Assembly: GCA_021234155.1 (NCBI GenBank)
Contig: JAJEKV010000033.1
Coordinates: forward strand, 813,848 to 877,847
Direction of reading: 5' to 3'
Source of the DNA: Isoetes taiwanensis
Lineage: Eukaryota; Streptophyta; Lycopodiopsida; Isoetales; Isoetaceae
Length of the DNA: 64,000 bases
Shown here: one piece after another, positions 22,973 through 34,139 of the stretch
Numbering within the stretch: position 1 is the first letter of the stretch
Layout of the letters: each line of letters opens with the position of its first letter
The notes under the pieces: model-generated
What the model was told of the DNA's origin: nothing
Databases searched by the model: none
What the model saw: only the letters and a program-made list of their open reading frames with translations
Position numbers and translations under genes: made by a program

Positions 22973-25030
22973 TCATTGATTTTTTTTTTTTTTTCTTTTG
23001 AAGGACGTCAAACTTTATTAATAACACTCCATCATAATACATAATACAATGCAGAGACAGGAATAAAAAACCCAGTGGACAATCAGATCCAAGTGAGCAG
23101 GGCCACCCATCTAAGCATGACAGTATAATGCAATTCACACTATTTTCCTCTCCTACAAAGAGAAGAATAATATATATTCATATTTATAGAGAAGTTATCT
23201 TAACTAGGTTGAACTTCCACATCCATAGAATCATTAACAGCAACTTGATCTGCTCCCTGGTGTCTCAGTGCCACTGAATCAGGGACATCCACTGTAACAA
23301 TCGTAGCAGATACTGGAGCTACAGAGTGAACTAACGCAGATTGAGGAGCTGAGCTATTTTTGCGACGTGCAAGCTTCTTCAAGTGCGGAGTAGACCATCC
23401 TTCTTCTAATAATTCTTGCTTGTGAGCAATGTCCAGAAGACGAGAGTGTTGATCCTCATTAAGAGGGTCTACTGATAGACTGAGATGGAGATGCACTCGA
23501 AGAAGGCAATGGTGCAGAAGTAGCTAGAGAAGAAGGCACGCAAGCTGGTAACACTGGCGGGTTAACTAGTGCAGAGGCAGATGAGGAAGAAGATGATACA
23601 ACACGACATTCGAGTGAAGTGGCTGCTATGTGACAGGGGATAGGAGCAGTTGGGGAGGTAGAGACAAAAGTATGCCTAGACCTGTAAGTAGCAAAAGCTT
23701 CAACATTGGGAAACCAAGCTCAGGTCCATTAAGCAAACGTAGTTTGTACTTGAAAAAAAGTGGGCCACTTTTGACCACTACTGACTGAGGAATAGAAACA
23801 CAAGTAGGAAGAGATACACAAATTCGAGGACCATTAACAATAGAATGGGCAAGATGCATACCCAATCCATTGGCAATAACAATCATAAAATCAGACACTT
23901 GCAGTTCTAGTGGAAAATCCTCTAAGGCAAGCCAACAAGGCATGCGCAATGCGTCAGACTTACTTGGCAAGAATCCAGGAGAATACACCTGATATAGAAG
24001 ATAATGTCCCCAAAAAGGATCAACGCCACGCTCCACAAGCCTGTCAACTACAAGTGAAGAGTCAAACATGACCAGGAAGAAATTATTCTCTTTATCCAAA
24101 ACTTCTAGAGACGCATAGTGAGGAAGACCCAGTCGCTGAAGGTGATGTTTTAGCCAGAATCCAACTCTTCTGAGATCCAAAAACTGTCCAATGAAATGGC
24201 AAACAACTGCATGAGACACACGGTTTTGAACACACTGCAAATGAGCATTATGATCAATTTCGACAACCGGTAGGCCAGCCTGTGTAAAAGCATTTGAACA
24301 CTGCTGTGTCTCATAGAATACACCCTCAGGAGGCAATTGAACATCCATACGATCATCTTGTGCTTGTAACTCGTTTAGATGCGAGCTCAGTTCTTTCTTG
24401 TTATTCTGTACCATAATATTCAATGCAGCAGACACACGAGCAGATTGCACACTGGATGTCAAATCACGTTTGATCCAATCGCTAAATCGTGTAGAAGGTG
24501 TCCTAGCCACAGCATCAGAAGAACCCCAAGGAGCAGAAGGAGCAGACGCACTCCCAGCAGAAGTAAACAAACAAGAAGCAGAAGCAATAGTAGAAGTATT
24601 TACAGTGGTCTCTACTTGAAGACAAAGGTGCAGATTTAGAAAGAGGGGAAAAGTGCTGCAAGCTTGTACTCATATGAAGAAGAGAAGGGTCAAAAGCAAG
24701 AGGGTTGAGGCGAGAATTATTGGGTAAATTAGGAAGCGGCAAAGGCGAATTCATATCATGCACAAAAGAAGAGGCAGAAGCACCACCTACCACTTTCTTG
24801 GCTGACGAACGTGTTTCCGAAGCTGACGAACTAGGGTTTGCCATGGTAGCCGAAATCTGTAAATTCCAAATCCGGCACAGATAGACACAACAAAGCTGTA
24901 TGAATTATACACCAATGGAAAGCTCACATCTCTAGCTTTCCAAGGCACTAAAAAACACCCAAATCTGACACCCGAGCCAGAAGTTATGAAGAAAACTGCG
25001 TCGAGACCCTACATGGCGGCCATCATTGAT
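22973..25030 (-). mobile_element. ORF1-only LINE-like retroposon with poly(A) and 8-bp target duplication
   Basis: TCATTGAT is found at 22,973-22,980, directly before a T run (the poly(A) tail on the minus strand), and again at 25,023-25,030. Between them are 2,042 bp, minus-oriented: 5' UTR, an ORF1-type protein gene, a 3' UTR with ATTAATAAAG about 25 bases before the tail, and no RT. The structure fits a transcript that was polyadenylated and inserted by LINE machinery: either a non-autonomous LINE with ORF1 only or a retrocopy of such a transcript. Confidence 0.7.
23203..24844 (-). pseudogene. LINE ORF1-type protein (DUF4283-like)
   Basis: The start ATG is at 24,844 (MANPSSSASETRSS). After a shift near 24,615 the frame continues through WIKRDLTSSVQSARVSAAL. 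It then enters a DUF4283-like fold with HFIGQFLDLRRVGFWLKHHL, ENNFFLVMFDS, PCWLALEDFPLEL and IVIANGLGMHLAHSIV (about 23,850-24,190), typical of ORF1 of plant L1 elements, an RNA-binding partner of ORF2. A second shift near 23,710 leads to a Ser/Ala/Pro-rich tail and a stop near 23,200. No zinc knuckle was seen. Confidence 0.75.
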
Positions 25031-25178
25031 GAACTCATGAAACAAATTTTATTTTAGTCAACATGATCATTAAACGAGTTGAGGGGAGCAGGTATAATTT
25101 CTATTATATGAAGAACTTAGGCACTTCATTTCCATATATATTAGCGCCACGTAGTGGGTGTAATGAGATTTCAATGCA

Positions 25179-26797
25179 GATCTATCCACACCGTAGGATC
25201 AGGATTCTCGGGAGAGGATGAGTGATATGTATTCAGTCATCTCTCCTCATTCGGTATTCGTCTCTTTTCTTCCCTTCACTATGCATCGCATGGGATTTCT
25301 TCTCGTCAGCATTTTGTTGTACCAGATTCAGGCCAAGCTCGCTCTTTCCCTTTGACGGGAGAGGTTCGAGCTTCCCTTCGCCACAAACTCGGCATATGGT
25401 TGGATCTTCCCAGCTATCTTATGGGGGTAGATCCTATTCCTCGCTCTTTGGAAAGTCATCGGCGTCCCCCCCCCCTAGTGCCAACCACCTTCGATCATCC
25501 CGTACTCCTTCCTCGCAGTGAAAAGCCCGACGAATTTCGATCTCGAAGGACATGGGATCGATCTTTATTTGGGAACTTCTCCATCATCTCCTTCCTCTTT
25601 TTCCTTTTTGGCCATGGACAGCCCCATCTTCCCCATCCGCTTCCGGACCCATAGATGGACCTCAAATTCCCTTGATGTTTTTGCCATTCTGCATCATCTT
25701 CCCTCCCCCCCCTTCCACCCTCACCTCCACAGATTGCACCTTTCTTCTCTTCTTTACCGTCCTTGCCCCGGGCTTCTTCTCCATATGGAGGGTCGATCTT
25801 AAGCCCGATTTTGCCCCCATCGGGAGGGTGCGCCATGAAGCCCCTGCGGACTTCGGCTCAAGTTCTCCCCGAAATCACGGCAGCGGCGAGCAACCATTTG
25901 TGACCGGGGCATCGCTTCTCGGCATTCTTTCATTACAAGCCCGGTTAGATCTCATGCGACAAGAGATGCGGGACCGGGCCATCGACACCACACCACTTTT
26001 GAGAAGGACTCCACCCCGCATTTCTAATGAGTTTGTGGCGCCATGGAGGAGAGGTTTATTTGGATTAAAGCACGTCTAGCTTCTATCGACATTTAAGTAC
26101 TAGATGATGTATTAAAGATGGTAGAAGAAGGTATTGTTCTAGCAAACCAACAACTGAAGTTTGTTCTTATTGCAGATCGGTATATGGCTATGAAGTTGCT
26201 TTCCAATATGGGAATTCTCAATCAGTAGTTTTTTTCTTGGACAAATCTAAATGCCTCCATCAAGTGAAGAAATTTGTTAGTGAAAAGTGTGCTCTTCGCC
26301 CATCTTCCACATCGTCCCTAGAGCTAACCCTTTGCCTCCCCTCCCTCCCTCCCCCCCTCCCCCCTTGGCCCCCCCACAATGGCTGCGCCCTCTCTTATAT
26401 TATTCTATTTGTGGGAGGATTGGACACACCTTCGAAGCGTTGTTGGCGCCAACATTTGTTCCAAAATCATGTTCTCTCGATCCATTATGCCCCCACCTTT
26501 TCAGCCCTCTCCTTGGTCGGCCGAGATCCTTATAAGTTGTGACCCATTCTTGATGTTGCTTATGTGTTATATAATAATACAAGTTTTATGGATGTTATCT
26601 CAAATGTATTTGTTTTATATGTGGATTTTATAGATTGCTGCATATTCGATACCCCGCTACTCCATTTACCCTTCGACCCATTGCTGCTGATTACCTTGCA
26701 TCTCGCACATTACTTTCTCATCGTCTTCATGTCGCACTGCCATTCGGGCATTCTATCTCTGCTAACCGTTTGGTCATTTCTTGGATTTCTAGTGGTT
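25179..26797 (+). mobile_element. DIRS-like retroelement, copy A (5' fragment with gag)
   Basis: The start shares a block of about 60-90 bp (25,179-25,264) in direct orientation with the end of copy B (48,268-48,355). The body is a broken gag-like gene with a zinc-knuckle remnant (ICGRIGHTFEA near 26,420), in which the first and later Cys are altered, followed by the start of the pol region. It matches copy B almost base for base from 26,555 to 26,797 and with many indels in gag. The fragment ends at 26,797, about eleven bases before segment X. Its identity as DIRS-like is inherited from copy B, which carries RT and tyrosine recombinase. Confidence 0.7.
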
Positions 26798-26867
26798 ATG
26801 GGAGGAAGCACAATATAGCGCGGGTTTTATCTACGCCCTATTTGGGTTATCCACCAAAAAAGAGAAA

Positions 26868-26952
26868 CTGAATATAGTTTCATTTTGGAAACTATATAAA
26901 GCTTCAATGGAAACTATATTCAGTTTCTCTGAAGCTATATTCAGTTTCCCCT
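26868..26952. repeat. Left subterminal palindromic motifs of segment X
   Basis: Repeated units of the type GAAACTATATTCAGTTTC in both orientations, four to five within 85 bases. They correspond to the longer array near the right end of X. Subterminal arrays like this are often transposase binding sites; that role is inferred. Confidence 0.6.
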
Positions 26953-27401
26953 CAAACTTAAAAAGTAGTCTTTCAATCCTGTCGTTTTCTGTTGAACTTT
27001 TGCAATGATTCGATTGTGTATCAAGGCTTCCATATCTGCAGCTAGAATCTAAGGCATGCGCTTCCATTTAATGCACTTAATTTGAAAGAACAAATTTGCC
27101 CCGCAAGAATTTGAAGCGGATTTGGAGCAGGAATTTGATTTAATTTGTTTTGCATTGATCTTGATCTTGGTAAGTATGTCGATCTTTGAATTTGTTTGGT
27201 GTGGTGCATTTGTTTTGTATTTTGCCGTTCTATTTTTGATGGGCGGATTCGAAGTCCTCCTTTTCTTGCTCAACGGGGCGCGATAGTATCGATTTAGCAT
27301 TGCTTGATCCCTTCTTTTCACAGCCGCAGGTACGGTTATTCACGCGGAGATTAAAATTGAATGGAAGCCGCAACTTTGTTTCACGGTTCATTGAATCGGC
27401 C

Positions 27402-27745
27402 GCAACCTGAAATCCCTTGTATTTGATGATTTCTTTTTGCCGATCTACAATAAATAGTTCTTCATCGGTATCAATAAATCCAACATCCCCAAGATCAGCC
27501 AACCATCTCTATCTATTGTTGCAACATGGCTTTGGGATCATTAAGATATCCTATGTGCAAAAAACAAGCATCAAAGAACATGTTTTTACAGGGAAAAATA
27601 AGCAAAAACACGGCATGCCTTTCATGATTTGGGGGCTTCATATGCAAATTTCCCCAGATTTGTTATAAGGTAGGGAAACCCCTGTTTCTGGATCTATAAT
27701 TTTAATCTCTGCATTCCGAATAACTGTGCATTCCGAATAATCTCT
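27402..27745 (-). pseudogene. Captured 4-coumarate-CoA ligase-like fragment with an intron
   Basis: Minus strand: [19 protein letters not shown], then GEICI (box II, with its Arg codon now a stop), then SPQIMKG. About 70 bases of intron-like sequence end in CACATAG at 27,551. The next exon reads [32 protein letters not shown] and [12 protein letters not shown], where similarity ends. This is the hinge and C-terminal core of the adenylate-forming 4CL/acyl-CoA synthetase family, which activates hydroxycinnamates for lignin and flavonoid synthesis. Stops, a one-base shift before GDVGF and the loss of both ends make it non-functional. The kept intron means capture from DNA, not from mRNA. Confidence 0.8.
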
Positions 27746-28169
27746 TGCCCAGTTGCTACCCAAAATCTAATGGGGGATCCTTGTGCGTCCATAGCCATGG
27801 GAGTCGTGCAAAAAATCCAAGGGGCACAAACCTTGTTGTGTTTCTGGGGCGGGAATTATTGAAACAGGGAAGACCCATGGTTTTTTGAAACGAGGGAACA
27901 TCGATGGTTTGAAGAATGGGTTCGATGCAAAGGAGAGGCTTCGCGAGAATGGGTTCCAAAAAACCGACCAACGTAGAAGCCCCCGTCGGGAAGAGCCCAT
28001 CGAATCGCGTTTATTGAGCTTCTTGCATGATGAAGAACTTGAAAATGCATAGAAAAAAGGATGGCCTGTGTTAGATCTAAACGAAGCCCTCCTCGATTGT
28101 CATACAATCTTGCATATGTGCCACAAGATCTTACACACGTGCCTACACTCCTCCATTTTATTTTTACAA

Positions 28170-28765
28170 AATGGAAACCTTATAAAGTTTCCTATCCAAA
28201 TTTAAAACTTTAGGAGAAACCTAATGTAGTTTCCTTGGAAACCTAATGTAGTTTAAGTTTCTTTGGAAACCTAATATAGTTTCAAGGGAAACTTAATATA
28301 GTTTCCTTGGATACCTAGTGTAGTTTCCTTGGAAACCTAATGTAGTTTAAGTTTCTTTGGAAACCTAATGCAGTTTCAAATTCAAAATGTTGGCGTACTC
28401 CTCAAGCTAAAAAAGACACCATTAATGCATTTGAGAACACAATCTTCCATAAGATCTTACACATGTGGGTAGATTACATTTTGTCATACAATCTTGAAAA
28501 TGTGCCACAAGATCTAACACACGTGCCTAGATCTTTTTTTTTTATTCTAAAAGTTTTAAACCTTATATAGTTTTCCCAAAAGTAAACTAACGATAGTTTC
28601 CATAAAGGAAACCTTACAAGGTTTTCACTGGAGGAAACCTAACATAGTATCCATGGAAACTTAATACAGTTTCAATGGAAACTTGATGTAGTTTCATGGA
28701 AACTACATCAAGTTTCCATTGAAACCATATTAAGTTTCAACAAGAAACCTTATAAGGTTTCCAGC
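28170..28765. repeat. Right subterminal palindromic array of segment X
   Basis: At least ten copies of variants of GGAAACCTAATGTAGTTTCC and AAACCTTATAAGGTTTCC are spread over about 600 bases in both orientations. Many are self-complementary. The array sits directly inside the right terminus of X and mirrors the smaller left block. A duplicated 50-base stretch around CACAAGATCTTACACACGTG (28,121) and CACAAGATCTAACACACGTG (28,505) frames it. Confidence 0.7.
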
Positions 28766-30079
28766 GAACTCTAACCCGAATCGGGAGTAGAAAAAACCAT
28801 CGACAATATAGTGTCTCAAAAAAGTCCGTTTCGAACTAAAAAATTAGTTAGAAAAGTAGTTGGATTTATAGCTCGAGATGATTTTTGAAAACCCGAAATT
28901 AACGCGAAAAAGGGATAGACAAAGAAACGAAACTAGATGGAATTCTTGCTGCCAGATCTTCTGGTCTTTGTTTGTTTTGGTCGATTTTTGCTTGTTGCCG
29001 ATTTTCTGCTTGCAAGTTAGGCGTTGCCGAGGCCATCACGTATTGCCATAGTTATAATGGTGCATGCGACTTGCTAGGTCACGACAGTATTCCGTTGAAA
29101 AGCGCCCATCCAAAGATCCCCGTTGTTACATCAAAGCAAGAAACAAGCATACGAGGTAAAGACTCAGATTCTGCCGCTGCATTATTAGATAAAGTAGAAT
29201 AGGTGCCTGTAACGACTGGTTAAGATGAAATCATGCTTGATCATGCCATTTGAAATGCATACGAATTCTTTTTGGTGTCTGATCTTCCAAGCATAAATTC
29301 CATACATGCTACTAGTAAAATGCTGATGCAAATCATATTGATGGTTTTGACAGCATTTATAAGCCACTAATTCCAAAATATCAGGCTGATCAAAATAGGT
29401 CAGGAAAGATATTAAGGGATTTGCGCTTCTGACTACTAATCTTGTTGTTACGTGGGATGATCATTTGACTCAAGTGAGATCGGAAAAACATATCAAAGAT
29501 AGAAAATTCAGAAAAAATTTGAAGGCTTAACTTTTGTGAGGCGGAAGAGGATATTTAGGTCGATGCTTCCTTAAATATGGTTACCAGGTTTTGTGCATAT
29601 TATTTTAAAATATTTGGAGCATTGCCTAATGCTGATATGAACTTGTTGTCTAGAACTCATTTTAGTAGATGCTTTTGATTTATGAAACCATTTTATCCTT
29701 AAATTTAATAGAAACCTCCAAATGGGATAGAGTTGTGATGCATGGAAGCAGGATTATTGTAATAATTTGAGGAGTCTTTTTTTTACCTTTACATTCCTAA
29801 GGGATTTGCTTTAGCTGTTAATATTTATATAAAATTTCAATGGAACTAAGGTTCAATGTAGCTAGTTACATGTCTATCTGATGCTATGATCTGGCATCTC
29901 TCAGGGTAAATTCATTTTTAAGCATGTCCTTGGTTTGCTACTAGCTTAAATAAATGCGGAAGTGAACGATGACAATTCTTCAGAAACGATACCAGGTATT
30001 ATTTGGCTCTTTTTATCATCTTCTATGCAATTTGAAAGCTACCGAGGTTCCTGAGAATGTAGGATTCAATTCTTAGTTT

Positions 30080-30500
30080 CCAATCATTTTTGTTGTTTTA
30101 GTTGCAAGTTGCAGTTCCCGAGGTTCATATGCCGAGGTTTATGATAATGTAAGATTCAATTCTTAGTTTGAATCGTTTTGTTGTTTTAGTTGCAAGTGAT
30201 ACTTATAGATATAGTTGCGGCTATAGTTGTGTACAAATTACAGTTGCAAGGTTGGAACAAGATCTGAAGTTGCAGAGGGTATTGTAGTTCCATCAAGTTG
30301 TTGGAAGTATTTAGTTGGCAGTTGCAGGTGCAATGTTACAGTTACATATATAGTTGTTAATTATAGCTACAGTTTGCAGTTATTAGTTGCAGTTGCAGTT
30401 GCAGTGGACTTTCTTACTTACTATTTCACTTCCACCAATAGTCGCAGTTTCAGTCGCAGTATCAGTCACAGACCAAGTTTGAGTCAGTTATAGTCACATC
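30080..30500 (+). repeat. GTTGCA-rich degenerate repeat block, left
   Basis: Dense GTTGCAG, GTTGCAA and ATAGTTGCGGCTATAG words, with a near-pure run at about 30,385-30,405. It starts about 1.3 kb inside the left end of segment Y. Confidence 0.6.
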
Positions 30501-31750
30501 TTGCTGTTGCTTTGATAGTTTCAAGTTAATGGCTTTCGTGGTTGTAAGTTTTAATAGCTACTAACTAGCAACTGATGCAAAGTATTATCATAGTATTATC
30601 CTAGATAATTACACGTTGGTTGCTCTATTTTGCAGTTATTGCTAATGTGCATCATGTTCATGTGCTAGTAGGTAGTCTAGTTGGCAAGGAAAGTAGATTT
30701 ACCAATGGCATGAAAGAGAACATTGTAGATGATGCATGCGCCACATCTTAATGGAAGGCTGATATTATCTTTGTGCTAGGAACATCAAGAATAAAAATCC
30801 AGAAGGCCAATGGAAGTGAGAGGACTTGGAGGTGTCTTCAGAGTACGTATGTGTTCTCTGTTACTCCCACTAGTATTCTTTATTTAGAAAGCAATATAGC
30901 TATATTATGGTAGCTGTGAATTTTATTTTCTCAAGATTCTTTACTCATTTGAATGTGAATATGCATTCAGTTTTATGTTGTAATATGATGTCAAAGTGCG
31001 ATAAGTTTCCCATGTGAGATTGTTTCGGTTGCCCTCGTCTCGGGGAAGCATACATATTTCATTTCTTAAATTGCTTATAGCTCCTCCAGTGGGTTTTTGT
31101 CTTGATTTCTGGTGTTGCTCGCCATTTATGAGGATGATGATTCTTTTCCTCCCATATCACTGCGCCATTCTCCACCTCTAGGAAAATCCCAATTTTCGTT
31201 ATAGCTCCTCCAGTCACCCATCTTGGTATAGTGATTGTATCTTAAGTCTGAGTATGCACATGATGTGACTTGGAGAATCATCTCTTTCTGTTTGTTCATG
31301 GTTTTTCATGTCAATGATAGCATCAATCAATTTCCTGGAGATATTCAAAAGAAAACGAGCATGCTAGTTTCAATATCTGTAGAGAACGTCCATATCACTA
31401 TGCAGTTTCTCATATAAACTTTTCTACGACATCTGCTAAAAGGGTAGGGGGAAGTAAGTATCCTTAAATACCTGAAGAGCATATCAATGAACTGACTATT
31501 GGCAAGTCTGAAATGCTACTTGTGACTAGCTCACGTGTATTAAATGCTTCTTCTGCCCCTGCCCAATAATGCTACGCAGGTTCTGAATATGGTACAAAAG
31601 TCCGGACTATGATACAAAAGCAAAAATAGAACGAGGGATGCTTAAAATTTTCATAAAATTTTATAAACAGCAAATTGTTTGACATTGCAGATTCTTTTTG
31701 ATATCTTTGCAGCATAACATTGATTGTTGTACTATATCTACTATATTTGT

Positions 31751-32190
31751 CTAGCTTCTCTGGAGGTCTGGATCCTTGGTGAGATTCAACAGGAAGTCTT
31801 AGGAGGTGTGTTCATATTTGCAGAGAGGTTTCACTAGACCTTTAGTTAATGATGGGTTGCTGGAGGTGGTCAGTTTTCAGCATGGTTGGCATGGACTAAC
31901 CTCACTCTGTCCAAAAGGACATGGTTGGCAAGGACTAACCTTGCTCTGTCCAAAAGGACATGATACGTTTAGCTCAGGTAATATTTGCTTTGGGTCTTTG
32001 AATGCTAGTATATGGATGTTGACATTGTAGATCATTTTACGCAGGCAAGGAAAGTAAGGATTAAGTTTAAAGATAAAGATAAAGATTTTAAAGATGCAAC
32101 TCCAACACCTACATATATGCAGATGGATGGAGAACCTTGGAAGCAACCTTTACCACAAAATGCAAAGGATACAGTCATTGAGATCTGACA
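31751..32190 (+). pseudogene. Captured diacylglycerol kinase-like C-terminal fragment with an intron
   Basis: The plus strand shows SGGLDPW, then after a probable small intron RPLVNDGLLEVVSF and HGWHGLTSLCPKGHG, ending at a donor after CTCAG (31,977). A 67-bp intron follows, with acceptor ACGCAG at 32,044. The next exon reads ARKVRIKFKDK and then PTYMQMDGEPWKQPLPQN, AKDTVIEI, stop, HLGQV. This is the accessory domain of plant diacylglycerol kinase, which phosphorylates diacylglycerol to phosphatidic acid. The catalytic domain is absent. There is an in-frame duplication of 13 codons (31,879-31,957), a frameshift before the donor and a stop in place of Ser near 32,187, so this is a dead fragment. 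The kept intron indicates DNA-level capture by segment Y. Confidence 0.85.
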
Positions 32191-32875
32191 CCTTGGGCAG
32201 GTCACTAGGCTTGCAAAGGAATGGTGGCAGAGCTAAAAGCAAACCAGGCAAAGCTTCTGCAGAATTTGCCACTGGAATTGTGATAGAATCAGATAGTGAC
32301 CACTCTTGTAATTTAGAAATGCAAAGTTGTAAGAGTTGAAAAAATTGCAAAGTTGGCTACAAATTGAACACTAAATTTGTATTAAAACAATAACATGATG
32401 CTTACTTATATCGTTGGAATTTTATTTAATAGTAAAAAAATCTTCAGGTTGAAGTCGTGGTACTCTTAACGTGATAGCCAGAAATTGGTCAAATTTATAA
32501 TATCTTCAAGCTTTGAAATCATGGTGATTAGTTTTTGCAATAATAACTTGATTGCCACACAATTTATGATTATGCACTCATAGCATTCATGTCAAGGATG
32601 TGGTATCTAGGTACTTTAGTTTCAGATCTGTCGCAAAACATGAGAAACCACATGGCAAAGATCACAAACAACTAACATGACCTCACTAAAACCTATTGTT
32701 TTTTTGAATTAATTCTTAGAGAATCCATTTGCCCCAAATCCAAAGAATAGAGAAGCAACTTGCCTCTCTGAGCTCATCTTGAGCTCATCTCGTTTCTGGA
32801 GACTAAGAGTTGGTTGAGCAACCTGCAGAAAGTGATATATAATCTCCAACGATTCCGATGCTTGTTTAAGAACAC

Positions 32876-33040
32876 AGACCCTTGCATGTGTGGTTTGCAA
32901 CCATAAAAGATGAAGTATAAAGCGGTTGGCAAAAGATGGGGAGCAATCGGCATCAACGAGCCTTGCATTTCTGATTTGCAACCACAAAAGATGAAGCATA
33001 AAGCAGTTGACAAAAGATGGGAGCAATCAGCATCAACATC
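32876..33040. repeat. About 82-bp tandem duplication
   Basis: Two adjacent units share AAAAGATGAAG and GCATCAA landmarks (for example GGTTTGCAACCATAAAAGATG against GATTTGCAACCACAAAAGATG), at about 85 percent identity. They lie inside segment Y in sequence with no recognised gene. Minus-strand reading gives a repeated Leu/Trp-rich peptide of no known family. Confidence 0.7.
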
Positions 33041-34139
33041 CTCTTTAACAAGACACTTGTCACAAGTACTTCAAGAACAAGAATGAAAAAAATCTAGTGG
33101 TACACACCCTTGAAAAGAAAAAGAACTTCAATATTTAACACAACAACGTGTGAGGGAGCATTGAGGGAGACACTTAGAAACATGCTAAAAATTGCAAGCC
33201 GGAGGAAGAAAGTCTGTTGAAGTACACATGGCATGGCATGGCAATAACCTTGTCCTATTTTTCTAAACGGTTGGGGAACCAACATTATATCACGAATAAC
33301 TTTGGACTCTCACTAGCTCCGGCTCTAATCTTTGTTGCATGTTTTACTTCCCTTTCGGCAGGTTTGTCTATAATTTTTTGTACATTAGTAATCTCTTCCT
33401 TTTTTCTTACCGTCCGAATAAATGGAAAAGATGGAGATAAGAGCGTCAAGGCGAAACTAAGCCACTACATTTTTCGAGATATACGGACCTTACGGTTTGT
33501 GATTCTACATAGAGACTATCTTGCGATGATGGCAAAGCTAAAGCTAAAACCATAGCAACTAATTTTACTACTTGAGAAGCGGTGAATGCAATGCATTTTC
33601 CAACATGGTGTCTAAGAGGCTGAAGTAAAATTTGAGTTATAATGGTCCACCGTTCAATATATGGAATGTGATCAATACTAAGTACATTGTCACTTGCACA
33701 ATAATCTTGATGTCTCATCTTGCAATCATTAAGCTAACACGCAGCGAGAGCATACTAAACACTAAGCGTAGACATTTTCTTGTTGTTTTATATCAGTTAG
33801 AATAGCTTTCAAGTAAAAAGAGAAGACAACTTCAATTGATGTGTGATGTTTATAAACACCATATGCTTTTTCCTGTTACAACAAAAGCCGCAAGGCTAAG
33901 ATCTTAGGAGCAGCAGCAAAATACACAAATTAAAGATTCATGTGGCTTTTTTACAAGCGGTCAGGGACAAAAGTTGACATTAAGGAGAGCCCTTTAACCG
34001 GAATTCCAGGGGCACAACTCTTGAAAGCATGCATGCATTCATGTAATAAGACGATTCAATATTAAACGCTTTAAAAGACAACTTCAAATATGCATGAGAA
34101 GCTAGTTCCACCTCCATCGGACATGCTAAAGCTTGCACA

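Larger units (their letters stand above)
26808..28813. mobile_element. Segment X: TIR transposon carrying a host gene fragment
   Basis: The left end CACAATATAGCGCGGGTTTT (26,809) and the reverse complement of the right end (CACTATATTGTCGATGG, ending 28,813) align over about 40 bases, including TCTACGCCCTATTTGGGTT against TCTACTCCCGATTCGGGTT. Just inside both ends are arrays of short palindromic motifs. The CACT/CACA start and subterminal repeats recall CACTA elements, but the flanking triplets (AAG and TCT) do not match, so the superfamily is open. The interior carries a 4CL-like fragment and no transposase. Confidence 0.5.

Noticed and set aside
25495-25836. Minus-strand ORFs over the gag region of the DIRS-like copies
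   Set aside because: They are shadows of C- and T-rich coding sequence, Gly/Lys/Glu-biased, and not conserved in frame between copies A and B.
26806-28816. Calling segment X a CACTA element outright
   Set aside because: The left end reads CACAA, not CACTA, and the flanking triplets differ (AAG and TCT); the terminal similarity and subterminal arrays alone do not prove it.
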